In this document: one piece after another, positions 23,578 to 36,348 of the stretch
Position numbering within the stretch: position 1 is the stretch's first letter
Layout of the letters: every line of letters starts with the position of its first letter
Origin: Cantharellus purpuraceus
Taxonomy: Eukaryota; Basidiomycota; Agaricomycetes; Cantharellales; Hydnaceae
Direction: 5' to 3'
Length of the DNA: 64,000 nucleotides
Assembly: GCA_025174535.1 (NCBI GenBank)
Contig: JALBUN010000006.1
Location: 1-64,000 of the forward strand
Made by a program: the position numbers and the translations under genes
Notes under the pieces: generated by a model
What the model was told of the DNA's origin: nothing
The model's input: only the letters and a program-made list of their open reading frames with translations
The model's database searches: none

Positions 23578-24847
23578 TTCAAGTCTTTGCCATCGTCCTT
23601 CTCACTAATCTGACATAGGCTGTTGATCCGAGGAGGCCCAGACTCGGCTTACAGCATCCCTTGGATCTTTGCACCATAACACGTTTACTGATGCCAATGA
23701 CTAAGTCCGTGTCTCCCGCAGCTTGAGGTTGGTGAAACAATATCATTTTTCTCCATTCTAGATTAGCAACGCTGAATTATGTATTAATTTGCAATCAGTT
23801 TGTTGGTCTTGGCATGAGTAACAAGATTCCCTAACATATTCGAGTACGCGTCTGCGGATTTATATGCCTCAGCGGATCTCCTGGTAAGTGATTATGCACA
23901 TCCAGCAGCGCAACAACCTCTCGCAAAACAAGGAAAAAGCCCAACGCGTCACACCCAAATGCTGCATTAGTATACAGGCTATCAATCCTAACATATCGCC
24001 AATTCTTCCATTGGATCGATGATTGGCTCCTTGTCATGGCCTATACCACTGTCTGCCAACACTATTGCTGCAACATCAATGAGCTACTTGTTTTCACATC
24101 AACGTCAATACCTAGAATGGGCCTACGTGTTTGTTTGCCATCATGCCCGTTAGCAGGCCAATGGACTCTGCGATAGTAGTATGGGCGGATGAATGCTGTG
24201 GCCTGGCACTAATTTCACATGTAAGAGTGTGCCAACAAAAATTTCATATCCTGCCGAGTTGTGGCCCAATGCGAGTCCCTCCTGAGGACGGGTCGTTCTA
24301 TAGCAGAGTTTTCATCAGTCGGCCTGGTGTTGCATACCACAGCCACAATCAGAATGCTGATGTGCATGAAATATCCTACAACGTTGGTGCAGGCTGAGGG
24401 AGCGGTGCCATAGTTCAAAGTGCTGTTTTATTCTTTCAAAACATTTCTTGGACGCTGTAAGTGATGCCCATGTGACAGTAGCCAAACCAATGCCAGGGAC
24501 TAGCCAATAATACTATTCAATGAGCCCACGCACATGAACGAGAGACCAAAAAGGTTTTAACAGTCATATCAAGTACGGGGTAAAGCTACAAAAGCGTACA
24601 AGGAATGCAGGCTGACATTTGTCAAATGCATTGTGACGAAGAAATACAAAATATACAACATCCCCCGCTCCAGCGTTTGCAAGTCTCTCTGGATGATGCC
24701 CGAACGACTGATAACGTCTGAGAACCAATCCCATTTCAGCCGAGATCGTTGGATCAGACCTCGAAGCCATGATCGACGCCCTGGTCTTTGTGTCATTTGT
24801 TGCCTGCTAGACGTAGAATGGAAACTGCTTACATTGGACATTGTGGT
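23578..24847. other. Intergenic DNA downstream of the kinase/G-alpha gene
   Basis: No family recognised. Short frames near 24131-24397 (plus) and 24569-24850 (minus) lack supporting splice structure. The part next to 24848 must include the transcript end of the minus-strand fusion gene. Confidence 0.45.
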
Positions 24848-27800
24848 CACAGTGTGCTAAGCCCAGCTAGATAATTGCGGACGATAGTACCTTGAACTGA
24901 TCCAAGTTGTTGCATGCATGACACAGTCAGAGACCTGAAAGGAAGGAATCACCTTCTTTCATTACGGAAGTCATACTTCCTACATCCGTCAGCGTCGTAG
25001 GATGTACTGGAAGTAAGTTCAATATAGCTGAAAGGGAAGGAAGAGTGAGCTGGCAAACCGTAGACTTTCCGGTTCGGATTGTACGAGGATACGGCATGGA
25101 TTTCCAACATTTTGGCGCGAACGTCTGTGCAGCGCAATATGCAACACAATTCACATCATGAGACACGCGATAACATACATTGGATGACTGCCTGGTGGTC
25201 ATTTTGTCGGTCGCCATACGAAATTACATACCGACTGAAGCTTACACCAGCCTCAAGTTTCTTCTAAAAATCCAGGGAAACCAGTGAGCGGATGACCAAG
25301 GGGTTGACCATCAAACAGAGCAAGTCAAGGCAAATTTTCCCTATCAGGGAAGGAACGTATACAGCCAACTGATTTTGAGCTGCCTCTCTTCCAAGACATG
25401 CATCAGTAAAGATGCGATGTGCTCCTACAAGCCACAAAGCACATAATTTCAAGGAAACACAAGGCAATGAAAACAATAGGAGAGCTACTCACTTGTAACA
25501 AATCGCACTTGTTCAAGAAGAGAATGATTGGTATGTTTCCAAGCAGCGCATGACGAGTGATACCAGTCCAGAACTTCACCGAGTCCTCGACGCAGTTCAG
25601 ATCCGGTTGCTAGAAGTCCGATCAAGGCAAAACTCAATGGAATGATTTAAATTATCATATTCCCACCCACATCAGGTGAACACTGATCGAAAGACGATAT
25701 GGAAGCCACGAAGATCATTGCATCAACTGTCGTTACCAGCATATCAGCGCCAGCGAGGAGGAACATCCATTTAGGCTCATACATCCACCGAAATGTCCGA
25801 ACCACGCAAACCGCTATGGCAAATCATTATGACAGGAAGATCTGGGAGAGTAGTAGGGTTATTACGCACATTCCATCTTGCACTATTGATCAAATATGAT
25901 CGTAAATTATTACATGCCTCAGCCACCAGACATAACGCACCCGTGGGTTTCATATAGCCTCCACTTTCGCTTCCTACCCTCGCCCATCTCTGATTCAAAT
26001 GAATGCTCATAAGCACCTACAGTTTTCAGCCGTGCCTTAAGGATATCAGCGTCCGAGGGCACGTAGTCAAGAGAAGTAACGCGGGGCAGGCAGTCAAGGA
26101 AGCTGTAGAAATAGTGTAGCCACGTTTCAGCTCGAAATGCCGACACATTGGCAGAAGACACAGACAAGCCACCCTCCTCTTGTAATCTGCAGTTCTTCTC
26201 TTGGAGCCTGGCTTGTACTCGTTCATCTTTCCAGAGTTCTCCCAGGGTGTCTCTGCAATCGTCCAGAACGTGTCCAGGATCAATCGTGTCCCGTCGCTGG
26301 TCCTTCTCTTCGGACCATAATAGCAACCCCATCAAGACACTCCATGTCCGCCATACCACATTAACACAACTTACCGCGTATCTCGATAACACTTGTGCTT
26401 TCTTAGGAAGAAATTATTTTCAGTGTTGAAGGAATTGCATGCGTCACGTACCGAGTCTTCCGAGGTCGTTGCGCTGTGAAGGTGAGTCCATAGGCATAGA
26501 GTCAGGAGGATAAAGCCTTGTTGCTTCATGATGTCCTTCACCTCCGAGGCGTATGAGGAGTCGTTCCTCGAGGTCCCAGAGTGGCGAGAGTCGGCGAAAG
26601 ATATTACGCATACCATAGAGAGACGAGCCAGCGCCATCATCGGCGGGAACAGATGCCATCATGATGTTGACTTTCCCTGTGACAGGTCGCAATGAACCAA
26701 ATATACCGCATACATCAAATATACGGCGGACAGAACGGATAATGTTTAAATAAATAACGAGGCGCCATGCATTGCGTTCCTCATTGAACGGGTGGCGAGT
26801 ACATGCCAATTGAAATTCTGCATTTCCTCCGCGTCAACACTGGCAAGAAAGAAGAACTCTTAAACTTGCGTTTTAAAGCAGTGCTCTTGCCACTATTGCT
26901 CTGACCGAGCAGAATAACCCTGATCTCCTTGCGATTCTGCCCAGCCGTTTCCTTTCGTAAAGTCGCCTCTTGTCTAAGTTGCTCATCGATGAGGTCACTG
27001 ACTCTCTTGGCTTCTTCATCGGGCTGAATCTCGCCACCCGGTGGCCATTCCTCGGGAGGAGTCCAGGTTGAGCCACTACGATGTGACGGGCTAATGACAA
27101 GGTCTCGTTTCTGACCAATTGAGCTAGTCGTAAACGCCCGAGGTCTCGCGAGCAATCGTACACGCCCGCTAATTGACTGTACTGGGCTTGGAGACGAAAG
27201 CTCCAAAACTCTGTCCGCAAGTGCAGACATCGTATATCTTTTAGATGGTTTGTGCACACAACAATTCAAAAAGAGCCGCCACATATTATCGTCGAGACCC
27301 TTGACATTTGTAGGCCGTATGGGAAGCTTACGCTTCACAATATGTTGATACACGAACGTGTGGTTCATCACTTCCTGGTATGGTGGTTTCCCGGTGAGAA
27401 TTTCCTCAAAATTTTTCAATCAAACACCCGACTGAAAGCACAAGGAAGTGACTGAAACATACGATAACGGTCATCCCGAATGCCCAGACATCGCTGTACG
27501 TAGTAACCTGTTGTTCGGCGCCAAAGAGCTCAGGAGCCATCCACCGTGACGATCCAGCGAACGAGGATGAGGTCATTCCCCCCACTTCCAATAACATTCT
27601 GGAGAGACCAAAATCGCTGAGGAACGGTGTGCCAAATGTGGACACAAGAATGTTGCCCTAAGACGGGTGAGACACGATAGAATGTACGAGAGGTGATGGC
27701 TAGTACTGCACGGATATCCCCATGGATGATGGCTGGAACACGAGTATGCAGGTAGCGGAGACCTTCTGCAATTCCTAGAAGCTTCGCCGAATTCAGCTTC

Positions 27801-28598
27801 AGTATGTCTAGTGGAAATACCATCACATTTACCAAAGGTAGCCGGTTTACATCAGGATTACTGTGAATAAATTTTATGACTGTACCGTTATCCATCCAAG
27901 GTGATACAAAGCATGGGACAAGAGTTGTTTCAGAGATGTGTTCCAGACAAACTCCAAGAAAGGGAAGGATATTAGAGTGAGAAAGTTCGCCCCATGTGCG
28001 GCATTCTCGCCACAGTCGTGTAGCATACTTCGAGGCATTGACGCCAAATCGCCGTAATATTTTAATGGCAACCCTGCGATTCTCAAAGGTGCCTTCCCAG
28101 ATGTCTGCAAATGCCCCTGAGAGAATTTTTAATACGACAATGGAAGCCGTTCAGGAACACCCACCGCCCTCTACTGGGAAATCACCATGTCGCTGGACAC
28201 GTCCATGGAGGTACTGCACGGATGGTGAAGTGCAAATTTCCCTGTAATTGATAACTTCGGTTGATGGGGTGACGGAAAACTCGCCGGATCGTTTACATGA
28301 TATTTTGTGATTAGGAGGAAGGAAAGGAGTGAGGCCAAACACAAGTAAGGGCTCATGCTTAGAGATGGCGGAAAAGCGTTCCACCACGCCGATAATATCT
28401 ACGCTGGGGGATGGTGAGGAAAAACAGTGACCTCAGGATGGCAATACTCATTAATTTGTCGTACCTTTGATTGGCCAAATTCTCAACTATCGAGAGAAAT
28501 TGCTCATGTACACCGAGAGGATCATTAAACTTTCTCTCGATAGAGTGAAGGTAATCGATGGCAGCTTGAATCGCAGGGGGAACTAATTTGTCTGACAT
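24848..28598 (-). CDS. Protein kinase fused to G-alpha-like GTPase
   Basis: Apparently one polypeptide of roughly 850-950 residues. The N-terminus MSDKLVPPAIQAAIDYLHSI (ATG 28598) leads to a TKL-like kinase. The kinase motifs are glycine loop EGGAFADIWEG, VAIKILRR, LSHSNILPFLGV, catalytic loop HGDIRAGNILV (near 27635-27735), DFGLSR (about 27600) and MAPELF, ending at PSKRYTMSALADRVL. A 110-residue linker follows, then a G-alpha-like domain. Its motifs are P-loop GQSNSGKST (26881-26910), KQFQL, ERNAWRLVIYLN, GFFLDCLPRVTSLDYVPSDA, switch-I-like DILKARLKTVGAYEH, DAMIFVASISSFDQ, NKCD (25502-25513), YGDRQNDHQA, AKMLEIHAVSS, and the tail TIVRNYLAGLSTL before TGA at 24848. The switch-II DVGG motif is not clearly readable (THG instead), so GTP hydrolysis is uncertain. 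One intron (26818-26869) appears to be GC-AG. Role unknown; inferred signalling. Two adjacent genes cannot be excluded without transcripts. Confidence 0.8.
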
Positions 28599-29214
28599 TG
28601 TGGAGAGTGTTTATGAAACAGGGGTAGCAATGGAGGTTGCACATAGGCTGTGTGAATAGCAAGTTTGGCACTCCTACACGGCCCAATAGCTGTGGTGGTC
28701 ACATGAGTCGCTTATTCTTCTTGAAGCGATGCTACTTATCAGTTGACTCCCTATCACGTGATTTCCTGCTGCTCCCACGTCGTTATACTGTACTAATTAC
28801 AAGGTACAGACGTTCTCCATAACACCTATATATTCTAGAGATCAACCAGTTTCATGACGACCCTAATACTGGAGACTATCTTGTCCAACGATAGCATGCA
28901 CTTCCGAGGTCCATTCGCAAGAACCTCTAAATAACCCATTGTGTGCAATCCACCCCATTGCACTTCAACATAAATGTTGTATCCTCGCGCCTCGTATTAA
29001 GTGCGTTTGTTTTCTTTATTGGTTTCACTCTTCACATAACAAGCGACTCCACGCGATCCCTCGCTTTGCCTCCTTGCTTTCTCCGGGTTCTATTCGTACC
29101 ATGGTGTTTTTAGACATGAAGAGACTGGTCGTACAGCTTTTCCTCTTTCAGTTGTCTTCGTCTTGCATGGTTGTCTCTTTAGGTTTTTTCTGGACCTGGC
29201 ACACTTCTGAGCGA
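26500..29214 (-). repeat. Large inverted duplication, copy 2 (parent)
   Basis: Counterpart of 6863-9727 in opposite orientation. It covers the promoter region (28599-29214) and the gene from its start codon into the middle of the G-alpha-like domain. Beyond 26500 the parent gene continues without similarity to copy 1. Single unit where copy 1 has the 178-base duplication. Confidence 0.9.
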
Positions 29215-30674
29215 TGGCGTATGTCTACTTTACTTCGTGGTCAGAGAATCTCAGCATCTGAACAGCGTCTCCTTTGAGATTTACACCTGTTCCCCGATGC
29301 CAATTGCTTCATTCACGCCTTTCACCATATGCCATGTGATTGTTGACCTCAACCTTTCAAGCACACCCATCCCGTTCCTTTACTCCACTGGTCTCATAGT
29401 GGTGACTCTATTTCCTCATGACTCTGTTTTATACTTACTCTGGATCCCTTTTGTGCCACGTTCCAAGTTGGATATCCGCCCCCACGAGCTATCATTTTTG
29501 ATTCCTGGCGTTGTTATGCTGCTTGCTTGGAATGTATGATTGCGATGATTGTAATGACCCTTACGTCCCACCGATGGCTTGCTCAACCGTGATTCGGTAA
29601 AGTCTCTGGCCCTGCTACCATGATAGAGGCGTCTATGGTCTCTGACGCAACGACACTGGGGGGTCTATATCCACGATACACCTCATGCTCCATTTCGCTG
29701 GAACACCGTTCCAATATCCTTCATTACGTCCAGCCTAGTGGTCGAATAACTGGAGCGATCATGTGTCAACATCAATGTATCCATGAGTCCCCTTGTGCAC
29801 CGCTCTCTATTTCTCCGAAACATTGGACCCATCGCATCCATTTGCTCTCCAAATCTCTGTAAATACCTATCATACTGACATTTTTTTCAATTGGCTCCTC
29901 CTGGCAAGAATATTCCCACTGTCATGGAGTGTACCAGTGCGAAGTTGCCGATCATGACACGTCAGAAGCAATGCATGAGAACTTACAATGTCTATTCATA
30001 AATGCCTATTGATCGTCCGATGTACTGCGGAATCCCGCTTCTACGTGCGCACTCCAGAGGCCTTCTCAAGCTTCGAGGCCGCCCATCGAGAAGCAGCTTC
30101 TGGCTTGACAGGTCATGTTCATAGACCCTGGCTCCAAACTCTCCAAATAACCACCCTTGGAGCACCCGCATCGAAACGCAAGCCGCACACCTTGGCCACG
30201 GTGTCTAGATGTTTGATATTAAACCCAAACGTGACGTGCATGGGGGGGAACCAGTGTTCCTCAGCGTCTGTCCTATGATAGATATGGCGCAAGAAGCAGT
30301 AAACTGGATGCAGTTCATCCGCAACAATACGTTCGATCAGCTTCGCACTTTGGCCACGAGAACAAGCTTCCGTCGACACAGACATGCCTCCACTGTCCTT
30401 GAGGAAGATACTGCGAGAGCACGGATTGCCATCCGCCATGGAAGCAGGGGCGCCGGAAGTCAATTTGGGCGGTGCAAGATATGCAGAAAGCACATACTTA
30501 TCAAGGGAAGGAAATAGGGTTTGATCTTGTTGATCAGCAGATGGCGGAGATGGCCAGGTTTCTGGGCCGGAATCCAGCTGTCATTGCTGTTACTATTTAT
30601 ATTAAGTGCAGCAATGCGCGAAGCTAGCTTTCTTATTGACCACCACCAACAGTGTTCTGAAACTCACCCGTCCA
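29215..30674. other. Unassigned region with a both-strand open segment
   Basis: No recognised gene. The segment 30119-30517 is open on both strands. The minus reading (IERIVADELHPVYCFLRHIY, MHVTFGFNIKHLDTVAKVCG) looks protein-like in composition, but I cannot name a family or extend it by clear introns. The 29237-29539 reading is hydrophobic and probably chance. Confidence 0.3.
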
Positions 30675-32703
30675 ATGGCTGGTCCCGGAGGACCTTCAGG
30701 ACCTTCTGGAATACAGTCGACATTGTGCGAACTAGATTCCACTATCCTTGTTTGAAGCTCCGCTGACGGCAGTCCGTCGGAATAACCTTCAGAGGCCCGC
30801 TATTCGTTGGTCTTTTGCTGTCTGTGGGGTAAGATGCTGTGCTCCGGGAGAGGCCGCATAGTTTAAGAAATGTGCTCAGATTTCAGGGCATCCTAATGGC
30901 ACAGGGCTACGTGTACTGGAAGACGTATGGGGATAAGGATTCCAGACTCTTCCGCAATTCGGTATGTCTACCCTGTCAATTGCTTATCTCCTAGGCATTA
31001 GACCTCATTAACACACAAATCAAGGTTTTCGGCCTTTGGTGTGTATCTCTGGCTATTACTCTCTCGTGTTCTTACATGCACACATAGTTTGTTGGAGTTG
31101 TTCCACAGCATAGTCGCTGCACATGCCGGATATTGGTATCTCATAAGCAACTACGGTAGGCCCGCAGCAACGGACTACCTAGAATGGTGTGTCTTGATTG
31201 CCATTGTATAATCGCGACGCTTGACCTCTTTCAGGAGTATCATAGTAGGCTTAATACCCGTTTCCATATGTAAGGCTAACTCGTTATGCGGGTAGGCGGA
31301 ACTCGCATTGACTGTGCTGATTACTTTCATTGGACGAGCGTAAGCGGAACCCAGTCAGTACTTGGCTGGAACTTCCTTATAGCTTTACTCGTAGATTCTG
31401 GATCAACTGGCTCTACGCGCGTACGTATTCCACATTCCTGATGCTGACCAGGGCTTCATCTTTTCCCGATTGTTTCTAGTCAGTCATAAGAACTGGTGGA
31501 TCACACTCATCACGGTGAATCTACTCATCTTGCTAGACTGTTCCTTGACTTACACTTTCATCTTATGACCAGAGTGCCTTCTCGGTAGCGCAGTTAGGTA
31601 TATTACTTCTCCGTCTCGGGGGATTATTTTACCTTCTTATCTGTTTTATAGGCCTGGGTATTGGTGCGACTCTCTCATCATGATTGATTAAACACACTCA
31701 ATCACCATGCATCTGTTCAGGCGAGGTTTATGAAGGGTATATCTAAATGTCACACCCAAGTGCTATACTGAAAACTCATGTAACATAATACAGTGTGCGG
31801 AAGCCGTATTTCAGCACAATAACAAGTGGAAAGGTAATTCATAAATTCAATCTTTATTCTTGTCTTTCGATTTATACATCGAAATTTAAAACCGTCCTTT
31901 CTGATCCTTGTGCTAGGTTGCCATCGTTGCTCAAATGCTTAGTGCCGATCTGGGCGATGTGATTATTTCCGTATCATTGTGCTATTATCTACACACCAGT
32001 CGCTCCGGAATCCATAGGACAGAACTTCTTATCGATCGACTCATCATGTTTGCTGTTACCAGGGGAATACTCGCCTCGTGAGATGGCGTTTCTTTGTCGT
32101 CCCTGTGTGGTAGTTGACGTTTTGAATGCTGTCGTTCTTGAAAAGAGGGACAGGATTTATCCAGCTCATTACATACCTCATATGGCCTGACACATTTATC
32201 TTTGGTATATTTCATTTACTCGCCAGCAAATGTAAGTTAAATGCCAGCGCTGTACTCTCAGTACTAACGCTACTCCACGATTCAGTATATACAAACGCTT
32301 TACTAGCCACGTACGTGTGCGCGTCCATCTACCGATGTCCGCGGTATTCATGTCAGCGTGTAGACTCAATTCACGTTCGCATCTTTCTGGTTCCAGACGT
32401 AGCAATATATCATACGAAGGAGATACGGGCCCATCTTTTGTCCTTAGTTCTATCGCCACCGACACGGATATTCGCCGGGCTTTTGAGACGAAGGTAAGCA
32501 CGGATGCATTTGCCTTTGCTTTATAACCTATCATCAAACCTGACTCTACCAAGCCGGACCCAAGCCCATCCGTTGACCATCTTACCAGTCGCCGACATCC
32601 TCAGGACCATAGCGTCCTCCTACCCACTACCTCAAGCTCCCCATATGATGGCACATCAATCGGCATGACGATCGAAAAGGATACGACAAACGAACTTACA
32701 TGA
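30675..32703 (+). CDS. DUF6534-type seven-helix membrane protein A
   Basis: Integral membrane protein of the Agaricomycete DUF6534 family; function unknown, sometimes compared with fungal seven-helix receptors. ATG at 30675 gives MAGPGGPSGPSGIQSTL. An intron then splits the Leu codon and helix one follows (GPLFVGLLLSVG, then GILMAQGYVYWKTYGD). Later exons give LLELFHSIVAAHAGYWYLIS, SIIVGLIPVS, NKNWWIT-like SHKNWWITLIT, AFSVAQLGLG, the signature ADLGDVIISVSLCYYLHTSR SGIHRTELLIDRLI, AVTRGILAS, IYLIWPDTFIFG-type helix seven and VYTNALLATLNSR. A Ser/Thr-rich cytosolic tail ends DTTNELT at TGA 32701-32703. About a dozen introns of 45-70 bases. The middle exons around 31250-31400 are not fully resolved. 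Paralogous to the next gene downstream. Confidence 0.78.
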
Positions 32704-33182
32704 TTGGTCAGACTTCGTTAGGGAGTCCGATCAACTGCGCTTGTCACGAACACCACGACCCTCCTACTGAGCAGATCTTATTATTGAATTGACTCTTCCA
32801 ACTGGGCACCACTCCTGTATGCATTTTGGCTATATTCATATCTTAAGTACACCGCGGTAATCGACAATTTGGGAACTGGAGTAAATCTGATACGAATGTT
32901 CTGTTTTCTCACAAAGCGTTGAGAAGCGACCCTGTCGATGTATTAAGTGCCACGAGTAGATCTCTATCTAGGGCATCTTGGTCCTTCTGCCGCCCCGTGG
33001 GAAGCGGGGAACGTTTCAGCCACACTGCCGAGTCCGCCTAAACGTCTGTATACAAACGACAAAGACGTTGAGCGTCTTGTCGCTCGGGGTGCACCCCATA
33101 TAATGCAGATCTAGTGTCTGCTTGTCACCCTTCCACTCCTCCAGCGCGACTTTCGGAGAAGGTTTCATCCCAGGTGTCAGGA
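32704..33182. other. Spacer between the two DUF6534-type genes
   Basis: No coding signal recognised. It should contain the 3' end of gene A and the promoter of gene B. Confidence 0.4.
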
Positions 33183-35195
33183 ATGACTGCGACAGATTCC
33201 CAACCCGTTCCTTCCATCGAGACAACTTTTGGTGCACTTTACGTTGGTTCTATCCTCTCTACGGTTCTGTACGGTTTTATAACCAATCAAGCCTTTGTGT
33301 ATTATATGACATATGGGAATAAGGACGGAATCTCGATGCAATTACTGGTATGTTGTTTGGCGCAGTAGATGTTCCCGCTCTTCCTATATTTGATGGGTGA
33401 ATTCTGGGGCTAGGTCTTTGGGCTGTGGTAAGTCTCCCCTGGACGCCCGACCGCTTTTCTGAACATCATTGTTCCAACAGGATTTTAGACTCGTTCCAAG
33501 TGTGAGTGTCTCTTCGAGTCTAGCTCGGGTTCGAACGTGACCGTGACAGTGCTGACAACTGACAAACTCGCCCATATGTCAGGGTGCTAGTCATCCATAT
33601 GACATGGTTTTACCTCGTGGAAGGCTTTGGAGATCCCACAATGCTATCCCAACTAGTCTGGTAAGTCAATCCTCGGTCCCTTGGTTAAATGGGATATCTG
33701 ACTGCCAAACAAGGAGCTTCTGTGTTTGTGATGTTTCCCTGAACCTGATCAACTTTGAATTGATGTAGATTCTTGAAGCTAGAACTGGGTGTAACTGTTC
33801 GTCATCGATTTTCTTTCCTACATTCCATCTCATTAGGCGTCAAGGTGCTTGTGACATTCATTGTGCGGGCGTAAGCATGCTGCACAAACATCCCCCGTTG
33901 CATCATGCTGATTCATCGCCAGCCTTTATCTGAAGCAATTGTGGAGACGTAAGAATACATCTATTATATAAATGGCCCCGGTCACTAATATATATCTCTG
34001 AAGTTAGCGACAAGAAGCTATGGCTCGTGGTGCCTGCAGTACGTCCCAGCATCAGGTCACCTATGATTTTGTATATGATGTGAAATTGAGCAGTTTGTTC
34101 TCGCCGCTGGACAGCTAGGTTAGTATTTCCTCGCAAAACGTCTCCCTTATCAAACTCAGGCATATACAGCTCTCGGATTGCGTGAGAGTAGACTTTTTCT
34201 TGCTGGAGAATGCATCTCTTCGGGCTAACACCCATGCTACATTAGAGACCATGAGCGATATGTGAGTGGGTTTTCTGCCCTTGTTGAGACTGTAAATCAG
34301 ATTGTGTTCCTGCTTCTAGGCTACGCCACCCCACAATAGCAACAGTCACAACGGAAACTTTCCGGGTGTGCATACGTTTCCCATCGTCCCGAGTTTCGTT
34401 GACTACAGCATGCTTCCCCCCACAGTGGATGCTTGGCAGTAAATGCGTTGCATCAGTATTGGCCGATGTCATCATTACATCGTCTTTATGCTACTTCCTG
34501 CATGTCTCGCGCACTGGATTCAGGAAGTTGAGCATGTTTCACCGGTGGATATTCACCAACTCACCTTGATTTCATATATCAAAGAACTAACGATCTTGTG
34601 AATACTCTGCTCGTCTACACAATTAACCGGGGTGTACTGGCCATGTAGGTTTTCCCTGATGACTTGTAGGCCCGTGGGTTTGTTGGCCTGACAAAGATAA
34701 CGCAGGCTCATGGAAACAGCAGTGATGATCACAGTATGTTTTCAACTCTAATTTCCCTCCACTATTAAACCGCTGCAAAAGTTTTTTACAATGAAGGGTA
34801 AGGGTGTTGTGTGAATTCTCTCAGACTCTTGAAAAGTATTTTATTCACACGTCCATATCAGACAATTTTATTTTCGCAGCTTTGCATTTGATGCTCGGCA
34901 AATGTGCGGAACTACTACTCTCAGAGTATCGGCTGATTAGGCTAATTTGTTGAATCTAGTGCATACAGGCTCTCTTTTTGCTTTGTTAGTACTCAGCATC
35001 GTACCGCCATTTTCTGCTCAGATGCCTTTTTTCGTCAGATTGATACGGCGCGACGCACTGCGCACACAACAAGTTTTTGACTCTACTCCTACTGTTTCGC
35101 ATGTAGTTGCTCCATCTAACCTTGACATATCTTATCCCGCACGGCGTGCTTCACTCAATCTGGTGCGTTCCCAGTCCATCGACATGTTTCAGTGA
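33183..35195 (+). CDS. DUF6534-type seven-helix membrane protein B
   Basis: Tandem paralogue of the preceding gene. ATG 33183 opens MTATDSQPVPSIETTFGALY, VGSILSTVLYGFITNQAFVY and YMTYGNKDGISMQLL. Following exons give LGLWAVILDSFQ, VLVIHMTWFYLVEGFGDPTM, DKKLWLVVPA with VLAAGQLG, then the family signature SVLADVIITSSLCYFLHVSR TGFRK, NDLVNTLLVYTINRGVLAM and a charged C-terminal tail ending SIDMFQ at 35195. Exons near 33700-33850 and 34740-34980 are uncertain, and the helix-seven exon (ALHLMLGKCAELLLS) departs from the usual sequence, so the 3' third may be partly decayed or mis-modelled. Likely a plasma or internal membrane protein; ligand unknown. Confidence 0.68.
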
Positions 35196-36348
35196 TCTGA
35201 GTCTAATTCAATCTTTGCGGTAGCCGTCTGAGTTTGCTGAGACTAAAGAGACTTTTTCCTCGCAAGTGCACAAAATTGAAGATCAGGTGATCCTCTGATT
35301 GTCGATCATTCCACTGGCGTCGCTGATGACGTGACGGTAGTACGATCGTGACCTTCTACAGCAAGCTCGAAAGAATGAGCATCCGGATAATCCTATGCCG
35401 ATAGCTTGGTAGCGTCCTGTGCACACCATGCAGATTTCTGATTCCTGGGTCTGGATTACCACGATTCAATAAATCACAGAATCAAGGGTACTTTGCAACC
35501 CTGTCCAGCCTGGACCTGAGTGACTCCCGAGTGATGGCGGATGACGCTGAAAAAACGTGAAGCTCAGTTCAAGTGTCTTTCTGGTCATCTTCCGTTGTTT
35601 CCTACCTAGTCCACTTCGCAATTCCCCAGGGTCATTATGGTGGGGCGTGATGTCGCATTATAGCCTTTACGCCGGACGATGTGCGCAGGTGCCACGACTC
35701 TTCTGATCAGCACTAGTTTGTCTAACCGAGTTGGCCCATATCACAATGCTCCTTAGCCCTAGCATGTGGTACTCACATTTATGGTCACTACAGGTTCAAT
35801 AGACCGATGTTAGTAGTCCTCCATAAACATGACTACAACAGCCCGAGAAACTCAAAGGCGCAAGCCCCCCTATGCTCCTATAAGCGCTTTGCACCCCACT
35901 TCCTCTCTTCCCTTGCACTTTCGCCGTATGAACCCGAGCCCTATTCCAGGCTTTATTCCTCATTATCAAGACATGTTCTATGCCGCGTTCTCTCGGCGTA
36001 CGGGATTTGGACACTCTCCCGGCCCGTCGCATCGGCCGGGAGAAGCAGGAGGGTCGCGGAGCGGGCAAGCCAGGCGCTTGTGCAAGCCGCCGTAACCAAC
36101 CGTAATCATCGGCCACAACCAGGTCATCTACTTTTGCAACGGAATCACAAACCTCCACTATGCCATACATACTAGACAGTATATAGATCCGCGGTGCATC
36201 ATCGCTATCTTAACACATCATCCACTTTTGGAACGAAATTGCGAGCAAATCTCCGCCAATAGCAGTATGGTCTCATACAGTCGATCCGCGGTAAAGACTG
36301 GTCGTACGGCGATTCAATCAGGCGCAGAGCGGAGGGCTTTGCCTTGTC
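35196..36348. other. No recognised gene
   Basis: Overlapping open frames on both strands near 35796-36175 look like low-information frames. The final 100 bases precede the F-box remnant and may hold its former promoter. Confidence 0.4.

Noticed and set aside
6863..29214. Whole interval as a giant transposon with terminal inverted repeats
   Set aside because: The repeated block is a truncated protein gene with promoter, ends in mid-exon and has no transposase or target-site duplication; it is better explained as a segmental duplication.
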